Assembly: GCF_001667585.1 (NCBI RefSeq)
Contig: NZ_LZJZ01000012.1
Coordinates: forward strand, 124,001-188,000
Direction: 5' to 3'
Source: Mycobacterium sp. E2733
Lineage (GTDB): Bacteria; Actinomycetota; Actinomycetes; Mycobacteriales; Mycobacteriaceae
DNA length: 64,000 bases
The translations under genes and the position numbers were made by a program. The notes beneath the pieces are model-generated. The model searched no databases, was not told the DNA's origin, and saw only the letters and a list, made by a program, of their open reading frames with translations. Shown here in pieces: positions 17,008-25,138 of this stretch (positions are counted from its first letter, which is position 1; each line of letters opens with the position of its first letter).

Positions 17008-18210
17008 CTAGACGGCCGACGCGACCGGAACGCCGAGCAGATCCAGAGCGTTGTCCCGCATCACTTTTCGGATATCGGATTCGCTGAAGCCGTTGAGTTC
17101 CTCGGCGAAAGACACCGGCGACTCGAGGCCTTCGCCGTGCGGCCAATCGGAACCGAACAGGATCTTGTCGATGCCGATGACGTCGGCGAGCTCGGGCAGA
17201 TCGTCCTCGTAGTAGGGAGCGATCCACACGTTGTTGCGCAACTGCTCCACCGGATCCTCGGGGAAATGCCGCGCGTAGTTGTTGGCGACCTTCTTGAGGC
17301 GTTTAATCAGACGATGCACGAAGTATGAACCGTTTTCGATGCTGACCGCCCTGAGTTCGGGGTGGCGGGTGAACACACCGTGCACGATCATCGAGGCCAT
17401 CGTGTCGTGGATGGCACGGTCGTCGAGGAGTACCTGATCCAGTGGATCCTTTTCGCCGAATCCCTCGAAGGTCGCCTTGCCGCCCCACTGGGCCGCAATG
17501 TGCAGATAGCCGCTGTCGCTGAGGTGAAACCCCACCGGCACCCCCGCCTCGGCCAGCCGGGCCCATACCGGGTCGTGACTGTGGTCGCCCAGTGAGCGCG
17601 GCTTCACCACACCGGGCACCGGCGCCGGGCGGACCAGCACCAGCTTGGCGCCGCGCGCCAACACGAACTCGACCTCTTCGAGCGCCTTGGCCGGGTCGGC
17701 CAGCGAGACGATCGGCGCGGCAACGATCCGGTGATCGGGCCGGTCGAAACCCCAGTCCTCGTCGAGCCACAGGTTGAATGCGTGCAGCGACGCCATGGTC
17801 GCCTCGATGTCGTGCTTGAGCGCCTCCTCGACGCCGCAGGCGAAAGTCGGCAGCATGAACGCTGTTTCGATTTCCTGGGTGTCCATCACCGCAATCCGCG
17901 CGTCGCGGTTCTGGTACTCGGGGTGGCTGGCCAGCCGCTCGACTTTCATCAGCGATGCCGGGTCGACGCCTTCGGGGATCTCGCCGCGGAACAACAAGTC
18001 GAGGCAGCCGGGCACGATGATCGGGTCGAAGGTGGGGTTGGGGATGAAGTGGTTGACCCGGTCCCCGATGACGGCCCAGGTGCGCTTGCCGTCGCTGAGC
18101 ATCTGCACGCCGCGGCGCTTGAACTTCTTGTCCAGGTGGCGGGTGAAGGCGTCCAACGGCTCGTAGTAGTGGTTGTCGACGTCAATCGCCTTGTAATCCA
18201 AAGTGGCCAT
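17008..18210 (-). CDS. amidohydrolase_2 family metal-dependent hydrolase
   Basis: A 400-residue amidohydrolase common in mycobacterial catabolic loci. It starts ATLDYKAIDVDNHYYEPLDA, giving the D-x-D-x-H-x2-E form of the first-strand motif. Later motifs are VGFHLSDSGY near residue 230 and FGSDWPHGEGLESP near 365, with the C-terminal metal-site Asp. ATG at 18210 is preceded by AGGAA at five bases. It sits between the EchA and a FadD in the leftward operon and could hydrolyse a ring or a C-C bond after beta-oxidation. The reaction is unassigned. Confidence 0.8.
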   Translation of the reverse strand: MATLDYKAIDVDNHYYEPLDAFTRHLDKKFKRRGVQMLSDGKRTWAVIGDRVNHFIPNPTFDPIIVPGCLDLLFRGEIPEGVDPASLMKVERLASHPEYQNRDARIAVMDTQEIETAFMLPTFACGVEEALKHDIEATMASLHAFNLWLDEDWGFDRPDHRIVAAPIVSLADPAKALEEVEFVLARGAKLVLVRPAPVPGVVKPRSLGDHSHDPVWARLAEAGVPVGFHLSDSGYLHIAAQWGGKATFEGFGEKDPLDQVLLDDRAIHDTMASMIVHGVFTRHPELRAVSIENGSYFVHRLIKRLKKVANNYARHFPEDPVEQLRNNVWIAPYYEDDLPELADVIGIDKILFGSDWPHGEGLESPVSFAEELNGFSESDIRKVMRDNALDLLGVPVASAV

Positions 18211-18239
18211 GATGTTCCTTTCCGGCATTACCGGCAACG

Positions 18240-19082
18240 TTAAGCGTCGGTCGAGTCGAGCGAGGGGAACTGCGGGGGCCGCTTCTCGAGGAAGCTGGTG
18301 ATGCCTTCGATGACGTCCGGCCGCGGCATGGCTTCGTGTAGCAGGATCTCGGCGCGCGAGGTGGCGTCCACGACATCGCTGGTGGCGTCGCCGTATACCT
18401 GCCTCTTGATCACTTCCATCGAAGCCGGTGAGCAATTGCGGGCGATGTCCTCCGCGTAGTCCAGCGCACGCTTCATCAGATCCTCGGGCGGGACCACTTC
18501 CTTGACGAGGCCGAGCTCGGCCGCCTCTTCGGCGAGGAAGGTGCGGCCACTCAACAGCAGATCCAGGGCGACGCCCCACGTGGTGAGGCGCGGCAAGATC
18601 CAGGAGATGCCGAACTCCGCGATCAGCCCGCGCCGGGCGAAGACGGCGGCGAACTTGGCGCCGGCGGCCGCGAACCGGACGTCACACATGAGCGCCTGGG
18701 TCAGGCCGATCCCGACGCAGGCGCCGTTGATGGCCGCAATGACGGGCTTGCGCAGCGTGGTCACGAAATGCGGCGGCCGTTCCCCGACCAAGTCGGCAAT
18801 GTTGGTCTGACTCGCCTTCTCCATCGTGTCGCCGTAGGTGGGTGCAGAACTCGGCGTGCCCAGATACGCGCCGGCGCAGAAACCCCTGCCCCGCCCGGTC
18901 AGCACGATCACCCGGACGGCCGGGTCGTGGTCGGCGCAGTCGATCGCGGTGTAGAACGCGGCGGCGATGTCCGGCCCCCAGGCGTTGAGGCGGTCCGGAC
19001 GGTTGAAGGTCAAAATCGCGACGCCGCTGCCGGTGGCCTCGTAGAGCACTGCGTCGTCGGAAGCGCCGTCGCTGCCGGACAT
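18240..19082 (-). CDS. enoyl-CoA hydratase/isomerase (EchA)
   Basis: A 280-residue crotonase. The oxyanion-hole segments are FCAGAYLG near residue 70 and NGACVGIGLTQALM near 118. The catalytic-Glu region reads RGLIAEFGISWILPRL near 150. I chose the ATG at 19082 (MSGSDGASDD): the in-frame ATG at 19139 would overlap the operator dyad, and GAGGAGG lies 11 bases before 19082. It is the first gene of a six-gene leftward operon (EchA, amidohydrolase, FadD, amidohydrolase, FadE pair). Confidence 0.85.
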   Translation of the reverse strand: MSGSDGASDDAVLYEATGSGVAILTFNRPDRLNAWGPDIAAAFYTAIDCADHDPAVRVIVLTGRGRGFCAGAYLGTPSSAPTYGDTMEKASQTNIADLVGERPPHFVTTLRKPVIAAINGACVGIGLTQALMCDVRFAAAGAKFAAVFARRGLIAEFGISWILPRLTTWGVALDLLLSGRTFLAEEAAELGLVKEVVPPEDLMKRALDYAEDIARNCSPASMEVIKRQVYGDATSDVVDATSRAEILLHEAMPRPDVIEGITSFLEKRPPQFPSLDSTDA

Positions 19083-19138
19083 CTCCCCCGGTACCTCCTC
19101 GCCAATCGCCGACCGGTTTCCGCGATATTTTGTACGCA

Positions 19139-19157
19139 TACTGTATACCTATCGGTA
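19139..19157. promoter_or_regulatory. TetR-type operator (leftward EchA-FadE operon)
   Basis: TACTGTATACCTATCGGTA keeps TAC and GTA at the ends, TACTGTA in the left half and a 19-bp span. It lies 56 bases upstream of the chosen EchA start. Confidence 0.55.
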
Positions 19158-19377
19158 CCGTTTTCCACAACCGCCGCCACGCCCCTGCGCACCCCCGCCG
19201 AACAGCGCATTTCTCGCCAGTGAACCGGACCGACGACCGCGGTCGGTGGGACCGCGGATCGGCCGGCCGGCGGCCCGCACCAGCAGTGTGGCGAGCGCCA
19301 CGTCCCAATCACGTTTTCTCCGACCGCCGGATCGGGAAAGCCAACATAGATACCCACTACCAAGGAGGGGAAACGCA

Positions 19378-19614
19378 ATGGTTGACATCAAGAGCGGCCC
19401 GGTTGAGGCGATCCAGGGCATCGTTGAGGCTGTGTTCGGTAAGGCCAAGGAGATCATCGGCACGATCATCGGCCGCAACGATCTGGTCAACGAGGGTCAG
19501 GCCCAGCAGGACAAGGCCGATGCGCAGCGTAGCGCGGCGAAGAAGGAAGCCGCCGCCGAGAAGGCCCGGGGCAGGGCGAAGACGGCGGAGGCGCGCCAGA
19601 AGGCCGAACAGTAA
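19378..19614 (+). CDS. CsbD-like stress protein (microaggregate-binding-protein type)
   Basis: A 78-residue, highly charged, Ala/Lys/Glu-rich protein: VEAVFGKAKEIIGTIIGRND then QQDKADAQRSAAKKEAAAEK. The repeated short helices match CsbD-family proteins annotated in mycobacteria as microaggregate-binding protein. The function is unknown beyond association with stress. AAGGAGGGG lies nine bases before the ATG, and a strong hairpin follows the stop. It is monocistronic and not obviously part of the catabolic pathway, although it shares an intergenic region with the EchA operon. Confidence 0.85.
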   Translation: MVDIKSGPVEAIQGIVEAVFGKAKEIIGTIIGRNDLVNEGQAQQDKADAQRSAAKKEAAAEKARGRAKTAEARQKAEQ

Positions 19615-19628
19615 TCAGCTGGTGAGGG

Positions 19629-19658
19629 CCCGGTCACCGTGGCGGTGGCCGGGTCTTC
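19629..19658 (+). terminator. hairpin terminator after the CsbD-like gene
   Basis: CCCGGTCACCG pairs with CGGTGGCCGGG across a TGG loop, with one T-G pair in the middle, 15 bases after the stop. Only a TCTT tail follows, as is usual for mycobacterial terminators. Confidence 0.6.
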
Positions 19659-19694
19659 GCTTATGAGTTCGCTTGCAGCGCAGGCGTTTGGACG

Positions 19695-20702
19695 CTAGGT
19701 GCCGATAAGCCCGAGGCGGCGGTAGGCCTCCGCGATCTGCGACTTGGCCTCGGGTGGCAACTCCGCTTGCGGCGGCCGCGAATGCGGATACGCGCCTATC
19801 GGCAAGCCCAGTAGCGAGGCCGCGTATTTGAACGCGCCGCCCCAATGAGTGAAGTAATCCGGGCGCGCCGGGTAACAGGTCCACCAGGATCCGACGTCGA
19901 GATCGAACTGGTCCAGCCTCGACTCACGACCGAAATCCATGGCCTCGATCAGCTTGTCGCTTTGCACCAAATCCCAATAATGGGAAAACAATCGCCGCTG
20001 CGGAGTCTCGAACAGGTAGCCCGCGGTACCCAGTTGCGCCGGGCAGACGATCCCGTCGCGCAGCCATCCCGCACGATAGACCGTTCTGTCGCATTCCCAC
20101 AGCACCAGGCCGGGCGCCAGCTGGTGCAGCATGCGGCTGTTCGCCGGCCGGAAGGCGCCCTCCTTGGTGGCGCACACCGCGGGCACCTCGTCGTAGATCC
20201 GCGCGCTCTCGGCTGCGGTCAGCACGTAACCCGACGACGGTGAGTTGAACATGCCCAGGGCGATGTCGGTGCGGGCAGCGACGTATTTGAAGAATCGCAG
20301 CACACCCTCGCCCCCGTGCGCCTCCATCATCGGCGTTTGGATGTAGGCGATGTCGGCGCCGGCCTCTTGCGCGTGCAGCGTCAAGTCCAGACAGTCCTTC
20401 GCCGCGATAGCCGCCGTGCAAGCCTGCACGACGACGTCGGGGTTGACGGCGCGGGCTTCTTCGATCGCCACCTCTAGCAAGCGTTTTCGTTCGTCGATGG
20501 TCAGCGACCAGAATTCGGCCAGGCCGCTGGTGCACCACAACATGGGGTGTCCGAGGTCGCCGACGCAATACCGCACCAGCGTCCGGTATGCCTCCCAGTC
20601 GATGTCGTCACCGTCCGGGCCGCAGAACGGGGTGTACAGGGAGTCGCCGATACCGCGCAACGCCCCCCGCGCCCAGGCGCGCGCCTCACTTGCCGTCGCC
20701 AC
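19695..20702 (-). CDS. DapA/dihydrodipicolinate-synthase-family aldolase
   Basis: A 335-residue class I aldolase-fold protein. The Schiff-base Lys is visible in VCATKEGAFRP near residue 185. The Tyr that relays protons in true DHDPS (Y-N-x-P) reads Phe here (GMFNSPSSGY), and the G-T-T-G-E loop reads CTSGL, so lysine synthesis is unlikely. Related enzymes in degradation pathways (hydratase-aldolases) release pyruvate from ring-cleavage products. GTG start at 20702 with AGAAGGAG six bases upstream. It follows the SDR by 41 bases and shares its operator-bearing promoter. Confidence 0.75.
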   Translation of the reverse strand: MATASEARAWARGALRGIGDSLYTPFCGPDGDDIDWEAYRTLVRYCVGDLGHPMLWCTSGLAEFWSLTIDERKRLLEVAIEEARAVNPDVVVQACTAAIAAKDCLDLTLHAQEAGADIAYIQTPMMEAHGGEGVLRFFKYVAARTDIALGMFNSPSSGYVLTAAESARIYDEVPAVCATKEGAFRPANSRMLHQLAPGLVLWECDRTVYRAGWLRDGIVCPAQLGTAGYLFETPQRRLFSHYWDLVQSDKLIEAMDFGRESRLDQFDLDVGSWWTCYPARPDYFTHWGGAFKYAASLLGLPIGAYPHSRPPQAELPPEAKSQIAEAYRRLGLIGT

Positions 20703-20743
20703 AGTCGACTCCTTCTCAGCCGAGCTTTCTTCGATCCGGGCGG

Positions 20744-21541
20744 TTAGGTGAAGTCCGAACCACCGTCGACATTGATGTTGGCCCCCGTCATGTACGAGTT
20801 GCGCCGCGAGGCGAGGAAGGCGACCACCGGCCCGATTTCCTCGGGCAGGCCCGCCCGCGGCATGTGCGCCGGATGGCCAAAGTGCTTGGCGATGGCGTCC
20901 ATTAGCGCGTAGGGGTCGTCGCCGTCGACACCCACCGACTTCGCCCAGCCGACCAGCGACTCGGACGCGATGCTGCCGGGCGACACCACGTTGACCAAGA
21001 TCTCATCCTTGGCCAACAGCAACGACAGGTTCTTCGAGACGCTCGTCAGCATCGACTTGGCCGCCGTGTAGGCGGGCAGCATGACGCTCTGCCGCTGGGT
21101 CGAATGCGCCGAGAAGTTGACTATCCGCGCCCATTGCGCCTTGCGCAGCAGCGGAAGTGCCGCTCGGACGCAGCGCACCATCCCCAGCACGCCGTCTTCG
21201 ACGGCTTGGCGCCACTCCTCGTCGGTCAAATCTTCGAACGTGCCCGCCGCGCCCGGCCCGACCGTATTGACGAGCACATTGAGTTCGCCGTCCCATCGCC
21301 GGGCGAGGCCGGCGAATGCCTCGTCAACCTGCCCGGCGTCGCCGATGTCCGCGACGAGTCCAAGAGCATCCGCGCTACCGCGTGCTCTCAGATCGGCGAC
21401 CGCGGAGTCGAGCGCGTCACGGCTGCGGCCGACCACGGCCACCCGCGCACCCTCGTCCGCAAGGCAACGGGCCGCCGACAAACCCATCCCGCGGCTACCG
21501 CCGACTACTACCGTTGCGGCACTCGCAAGGCCTAAATCCAT
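20744..21541 (-). CDS. short-chain dehydrogenase/reductase
   Basis: A 265-residue classical SDR. The cofactor loop is VVVGGSRGMGLSAARCLADE near residue 12. The catalytic Ser is in IVNFSAHSTQ and the Tyr-Lys pair in LPAYTAAKSML near 155. The N-V-G position at the end of strand 4 reads VNTVGPG. It oxidises or reduces a hydroxyl/keto group. It is divergent from the TetR gene across an operator dyad and is followed by the DapA-like aldolase, so the two probably act in sequence. Confidence 0.85.
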   Translation of the reverse strand: MDLGLASAATVVVGGSRGMGLSAARCLADEGARVAVVGRSRDALDSAVADLRARGSADALGLVADIGDAGQVDEAFAGLARRWDGELNVLVNTVGPGAAGTFEDLTDEEWRQAVEDGVLGMVRCVRAALPLLRKAQWARIVNFSAHSTQRQSVMLPAYTAAKSMLTSVSKNLSLLLAKDEILVNVVSPGSIASESLVGWAKSVGVDGDDPYALMDAIAKHFGHPAHMPRAGLPEEIGPVVAFLASRRNSYMTGANINVDGGSDFT

Positions 21542-21627
21542 GGCAATTCCAGTGCCCCATCGGGTGACTCAGTCAATGGCGGGCGCCCGGTCATCTTCGC
21601 CCGTCCAGCCTTCGTTACCAAAAAGCC

Positions 21628-21646
21628 TACGATAGGTATTACAGTA
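21628..21646. promoter_or_regulatory. TetR-type operator between SDR and tetR
   Basis: TACGATAGGTATTACAGTA has a perfect right half-site TTACAGTA and a degenerate left half. It lies in the divergent promoter region of the regulator gene, where an autoregulatory site is expected. Confidence 0.65.
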
Positions 21647-21779
21647 GCAGATGGAAAAGCGCAGAAAACCCCGGTTGACGGTCATCGTCGAGCGGTGAAA
21701 ACGCCCACGTATGCGCAGGTGAGCCGGCATGGCCTCGCCGACCGTATGCACAGGATACATCCTGATGGAGGTGCCCGTA

Positions 21780-22577
21780 GTGGCAAAGCAAGCTACCGCC
21801 GATAAGCGTCAGCGACGCGAACGCGGATCCATCAATCCCGATGACATTATCAGTGGCGCATTCGAACTCGCGGAGCAAGTATCGATCGATAACTTGAGCA
21901 TGCCGCTGCTGGGCAAACATCTTGGGGTCGGGGTCACCAGTATTTACTGGTACTTCCGCAAGAAGGACGACCTGCTCAACGCGATGACGGATCGCGCATT
22001 GAGCAAGTATGTGTTCGCTACCCCCTACGTCGAGGCCAGCGACTGGCGCGAGACGCTGCGTAACCACGCGCGATTGATGCGTAAAACGTTCATGGGCAAC
22101 CCGATTCTGTGCGACTTGATTCTGATCCGGGCCGCGCTCAGCCCGAAGGCGGCGCGGTTGGGCGCCGAGGAGATGGAGAAGGCGATCGCCAACTTGGTCG
22201 AGGCCGGCCTGACGCCGGAGGATGCCTTCGATACTTACTCGGCGGTCTCGGTGCACGTCCGCGGATCGGTGGTGCTGCAGCGGCTGTACGAGAAGAACCA
22301 GTCCTCCGACGTGGGTGCGCGTGCCATCGAGGACGCCGTCGCCATCGATCCCGAGAAGACCCCTTTGCTCGCTCAGGTAACCCGGATCGGTCACCGGATC
22401 GGCGCCCCTGACGAGACCAACTTCGAATACGGCCTGGGTTGCATCCTCGATCACGCCGGCCGGCTGATCGAGGATGCCAAGGGATCGAAGGCCGGCAAGG
22501 CGGCGCCGCCACGGCAACGCAAGGCCGCCAAGTCCCCTGCGTCGCGGGCGCGCACCAAAGCCCCGGCCGCACGGTAG
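21780..22577 (+). CDS. TetR/AcrR-family transcriptional regulator (likely cluster regulator)
   Basis: A 265-residue TetR protein. The helix-turn-helix is visible as LSMPLLGKHLGVGVTSIYWY near residue 45, followed by FRKKDDLLNAM. The remaining helices would form the acyl-CoA or ligand pocket. The last 30 residues are a Lys/Ala/Pro-rich tail (GKAAPPRQRKAAKSPASRA) of the kind that can bind DNA nonspecifically. I chose the GTG at 21780 (VAKQATADKRQRRER) because GGAGG lies about nine bases upstream; an in-frame ATG at 21729 is possible. Its central position and the dyad family around it make it the best candidate for binding the TAC-N13-GTA operators. Confidence 0.85.
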   Translation: MAKQATADKRQRRERGSINPDDIISGAFELAEQVSIDNLSMPLLGKHLGVGVTSIYWYFRKKDDLLNAMTDRALSKYVFATPYVEASDWRETLRNHARLMRKTFMGNPILCDLILIRAALSPKAARLGAEEMEKAIANLVEAGLTPEDAFDTYSAVSVHVRGSVVLQRLYEKNQSSDVGARAIEDAVAIDPEKTPLLAQVTRIGHRIGAPDETNFEYGLGCILDHAGRLIEDAKGSKAGKAAPPRQRKAAKSPASRARTKAPAAR

Positions 22578-22596
22578 CAGACCTCGAATCAGCTTA

Positions 22597-23493
22597 CTAT
22601 GCTTCGGGTTCCGGCACGTCGAAGTATTCATCGCGGAGCCGGAACGCTTCCTTGGTTCCGTGCTGTGCGCGGGTCTTGACGAAGTTGAACTCGTCCGGGC
22701 CGAATTGCAGGTTGGTGCCGAAGGCGTGGAAGAGATAGCTGGCAACTTCCTCGCCCTGGTACGCCTGGCTTTGCTCGACGAGACGGAACGCTTCCTTGGC
22801 GATCACCACTCCGTCGGCGGGCATCTTCGCCGCCTTCTCGGCCCAGTACCGCGCCCGCGCCGGGACAGCGGCTGAATCGCACGTATCGGTGAAGATCCCG
22901 AGATGCTCGAGCTCGCGGGCCTCGAGAATGTCGCCGGTGAGCAGTAGGCGCCGGGCCAGCACCGGCCCCAGCCGGTGGAAGAACATGTGCAGGCTGCCGA
23001 GCGCGGGGCCGAGGAAGCGGGTCGCCGGCATGCCGATCTTCGTGTCGCGCGCTATCACGGAGATGTCGGTCATCAGTGCCATCTCGAACCCTCCGCCGAG
23101 CGCATAACCGGCGATCTCACCCACCGTGACCTTGGGGAACCCCATGAAGTTGTGGTAGAAGCCAAAAGACTTGCGGTCCACGGTGAGTCGCCGACGCTGG
23201 CTGGGGCGGCGCCTGGTCGACGGGTCATCGCCCGCTTGGCTCTGCTGCCCGTACCAGCCATACGCGTTGTTCATGTCGGCCCCGGTGGAGAAGACGCCAC
23301 CGGCTCCGCGCAACAGCACCACCGTCAGGTCGTCGTCTTCGGCCACCCGATCCAGACACCGGGCGACGGCCTCGCGCATGGCCGCGTCGTAGGAATTGCG
23401 TTGCGCCGGATTGTTCAGGGTGATCGTCGCGATGCGGCGGTCGCGGTCGACCTCGAACAGCACGCGATCGTCCGGGGCGTTCGGGGCAGTCAT
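22597..23493 (-). CDS. enoyl-CoA hydratase/isomerase (EchA), second copy
   Basis: A 298-residue crotonase. The first oxyanion segment is VFSTGADMNN near residue 70 and the second AGYALGGGFEMALMTDISVI near 130. The segment GMPATRFLGPALGSLH occupies the catalytic region. A charged insertion between them (SQAGDDPSTRRRPSQRRR) is longer than in most family members. The ATG overlaps the thioesterase stop by four bases. It shares a leftward two-gene unit with that thioesterase, opposite the EchA/FadD run across an operator. Confidence 0.85.
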   Translation of the reverse strand: MTAPNAPDDRVLFEVDRDRRIATITLNNPAQRNSYDAAMREAVARCLDRVAEDDDLTVVLLRGAGGVFSTGADMNNAYGWYGQQSQAGDDPSTRRRPSQRRRLTVDRKSFGFYHNFMGFPKVTVGEIAGYALGGGFEMALMTDISVIARDTKIGMPATRFLGPALGSLHMFFHRLGPVLARRLLLTGDILEARELEHLGIFTDTCDSAAVPARARYWAEKAAKMPADGVVIAKEAFRLVEQSQAYQGEEVASYLFHAFGTNLQFGPDEFNFVKTRAQHGTKEAFRLRDEYFDVPEPEA

Positions 23494-24185
23494 GTATCGG
23501 ACTCCTTTCGGCGCCTGCCGAATTGAAACCCGGCCAGCTTCTCCGGCGGCGACGCCAGAGTGTTCACCTCGCCGGTGCAGAGCACCTCATCGTCGAGCAG
23601 CAACCGCGCCGTCGATGCGATGCCGCGCTCGATCTGAGAGCGAGCGATGTCGAACCGCATCTCGGTCAAGATCGGCGTCGGTCGACGAAACGTCACGGTC
23701 AGTGACCGCGTCTTGCCCGAAAGGCCGGCGACGCAATTGTGGTGCTGGATGACGCAGTCGAAGAAGACGCCGAGAAAGCCGCCGTGCACCAATCCCGGCG
23801 GGCCCTCGTAGACCATCGGGAAATCGACCCGCCCGGTAGCCTTCTCAGCGTCGAGGTGGTCGAACAGATACTTCGGAAAGCACGGGTTATATGCGCCGAT
23901 GTCGGTCGCGTGGTTGAGATACACCCGGCGGGGGTCGTCGGGGATGTCGCCGATTCGTGGTGCGTTGTCCACCGGAGCTGCGGCAGCCAGCTCGCGCTCC
24001 CACTGCGCGAACTTGTCCACCATGGTGTCAACCGTCGGATGCGGATGCTCGAGTGACAGCAGCAGCGAACTCAGGCGTCTCATCGCGTCGGCGGCGGCCA
24101 TGGTCTGGGCAAGGGGCCGCTCGCCGAATTTGGCGTCGCCGGCGCCCGGCGACACCGGTGCGGCTCGCCCCTTTTGCAAGGCCAT
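23490..24185 (-). CDS. PaaI-type hotdog thioesterase, longer form
   Basis: A 231-residue protein with one hotdog domain in its second half. The key segment is GPPGLVHGGFLGVFFDCVIQ (helix entrance with HGG), followed by the strand SLTVTFRRPTPILTEM. The first 100 residues are mainly helical and may pair with the domain, as in the thioesterase at 3222. It is the first gene of the leftward unit and its promoter shares the dyad at 24274-24292. The likely role is hydrolysis of an acyl-CoA intermediate. Confidence 0.75.
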   Translation of the reverse strand: MALQKGRAAPVSPGAGDAKFGERPLAQTMAAADAMRRLSSLLLSLEHPHPTVDTMVDKFAQWERELAAAAPVDNAPRIGDIPDDPRRVYLNHATDIGAYNPCFPKYLFDHLDAEKATGRVDFPMVYEGPPGLVHGGFLGVFFDCVIQHHNCVAGLSGKTRSLTVTFRRPTPILTEMRFDIARSQIERGIASTARLLLDDEVLCTGEVNTLASPPEKLAGFQFGRRRKESDT

Positions 24186-24273
24186 GCTCGTCTCTTTTCG
24201 CTCGGGTTCCGGCCCGGCTATTTCCGGCGGCAGCGTACCCTGCTAACTTATACAGCGTATCAATCGTATTGCC

Positions 24274-24292
24274 TACTGTATGGGTAACCGTA
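24274..24292. promoter_or_regulatory. TetR-type operator in a divergent promoter
   Basis: TACTGTATGGGTAACCGTA fits the 19-bp dyad with TAC/GTA ends and TACTGTA at left. It lies between the leftward thioesterase-EchA unit and the rightward EchA-FadD run. A weaker similar element starts near 24251 (TACAGCGTATCAATCGTA, 18 bp). Confidence 0.6.
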
Positions 24293-24316
24293 TCGGCAGA
24301 AAGGCCGGATTCGACG

Positions 24317-25129
24317 GTGAGTCAGGAGGCCGACGCGGCCGGTACCGACGGTTCGGTGACAGTGCACCGGGACGGCGCCGTGCTGCGGCTGACGCTGGAT
24401 CGCCCATCCCGACGTAACTCGTTGACTCAGGCGATGATTGGCTCCTTGGTCGAGGCGCTGACCGATGCCGCCGCCGACGATTCGTTGCGTGCGGTTCAAA
24501 TCCGGGGCGGTGACGACTTCTGCGCCGGAGTGGATTGGGTGGCCACCAACGACCGGGAGCGCCCCCGCAGCGGTGATCTGGTGCGGCGGATCCCCCATGC
24601 CGCTCATCGGGTGATCGAGCTCGTCGCGAGCATCCAGCTGCCGGTGCTCTGTAGCGTGCGAGGATGGGCAGCGGGGTTCGGCTGCAACCTCGCGCTGGCA
24701 GCCGACTTCACGGTCGCCGCCGACGATGCGGTGTTCTGGGAGCCCTTCGTCGACCGGGGCTTCAGCCCCGATTCGGGCGCCACGTGGCTGCTGCCCCGGC
24801 TGGTCGGCCTGGCACGAGCCAGGCGAATGCTCCTGCTCGGGGAAAAGGTCGGCGCGGCGGACGCTGCCGACTGGGGATTGATCCACCAAGCCCTAGACCC
24901 CGCCGAGCTCGACGGCGCAGCCGAGGAATTGCTCGAGCGCCTGGCCTCCGGACCGACCGCGGCGATCGGTCTGGCCAAGCAGGCCCTGAGCTTCGGCCAG
25001 CACTCGACGCTGAGCCAATCTATGACCCAGGAGTTGTTCAATCTCGAGCTGTCCTGCCGGACAGCCGATTTCAAGGAAGGCCTGGAAGCTTTCCGCCAGC
25101 GGCGCCCACCGAAATTTCAGGGCCGATGA
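24317..25129 (+). CDS. enoyl-CoA hydratase/isomerase (EchA), third copy
   Basis: A 270-residue crotonase starting at GTG 24317 (VSQEADAAGTDGS). The first oxyanion segment is FCAGVDWVATN and the second RGWAAGFGCNLALAADFTV. The catalytic region GFSPDSGATWLLPRLVG has Asp-Ser where hydratases often have Glu, a pattern seen in PaaG-like isomerases. No better start is in frame downstream of the operator. It heads a six-gene rightward run of three EchA and three FadD. Confidence 0.8.
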   Translation: MSQEADAAGTDGSVTVHRDGAVLRLTLDRPSRRNSLTQAMIGSLVEALTDAAADDSLRAVQIRGGDDFCAGVDWVATNDRERPRSGDLVRRIPHAAHRVIELVASIQLPVLCSVRGWAAGFGCNLALAADFTVAADDAVFWEPFVDRGFSPDSGATWLLPRLVGLARARRMLLLGEKVGAADAADWGLIHQALDPAELDGAAEELLERLASGPTAAIGLAKQALSFGQHSTLSQSMTQELFNLELSCRTADFKEGLEAFRQRRPPKFQGR

Positions 25130-25138
25130 GGGAGCAGG

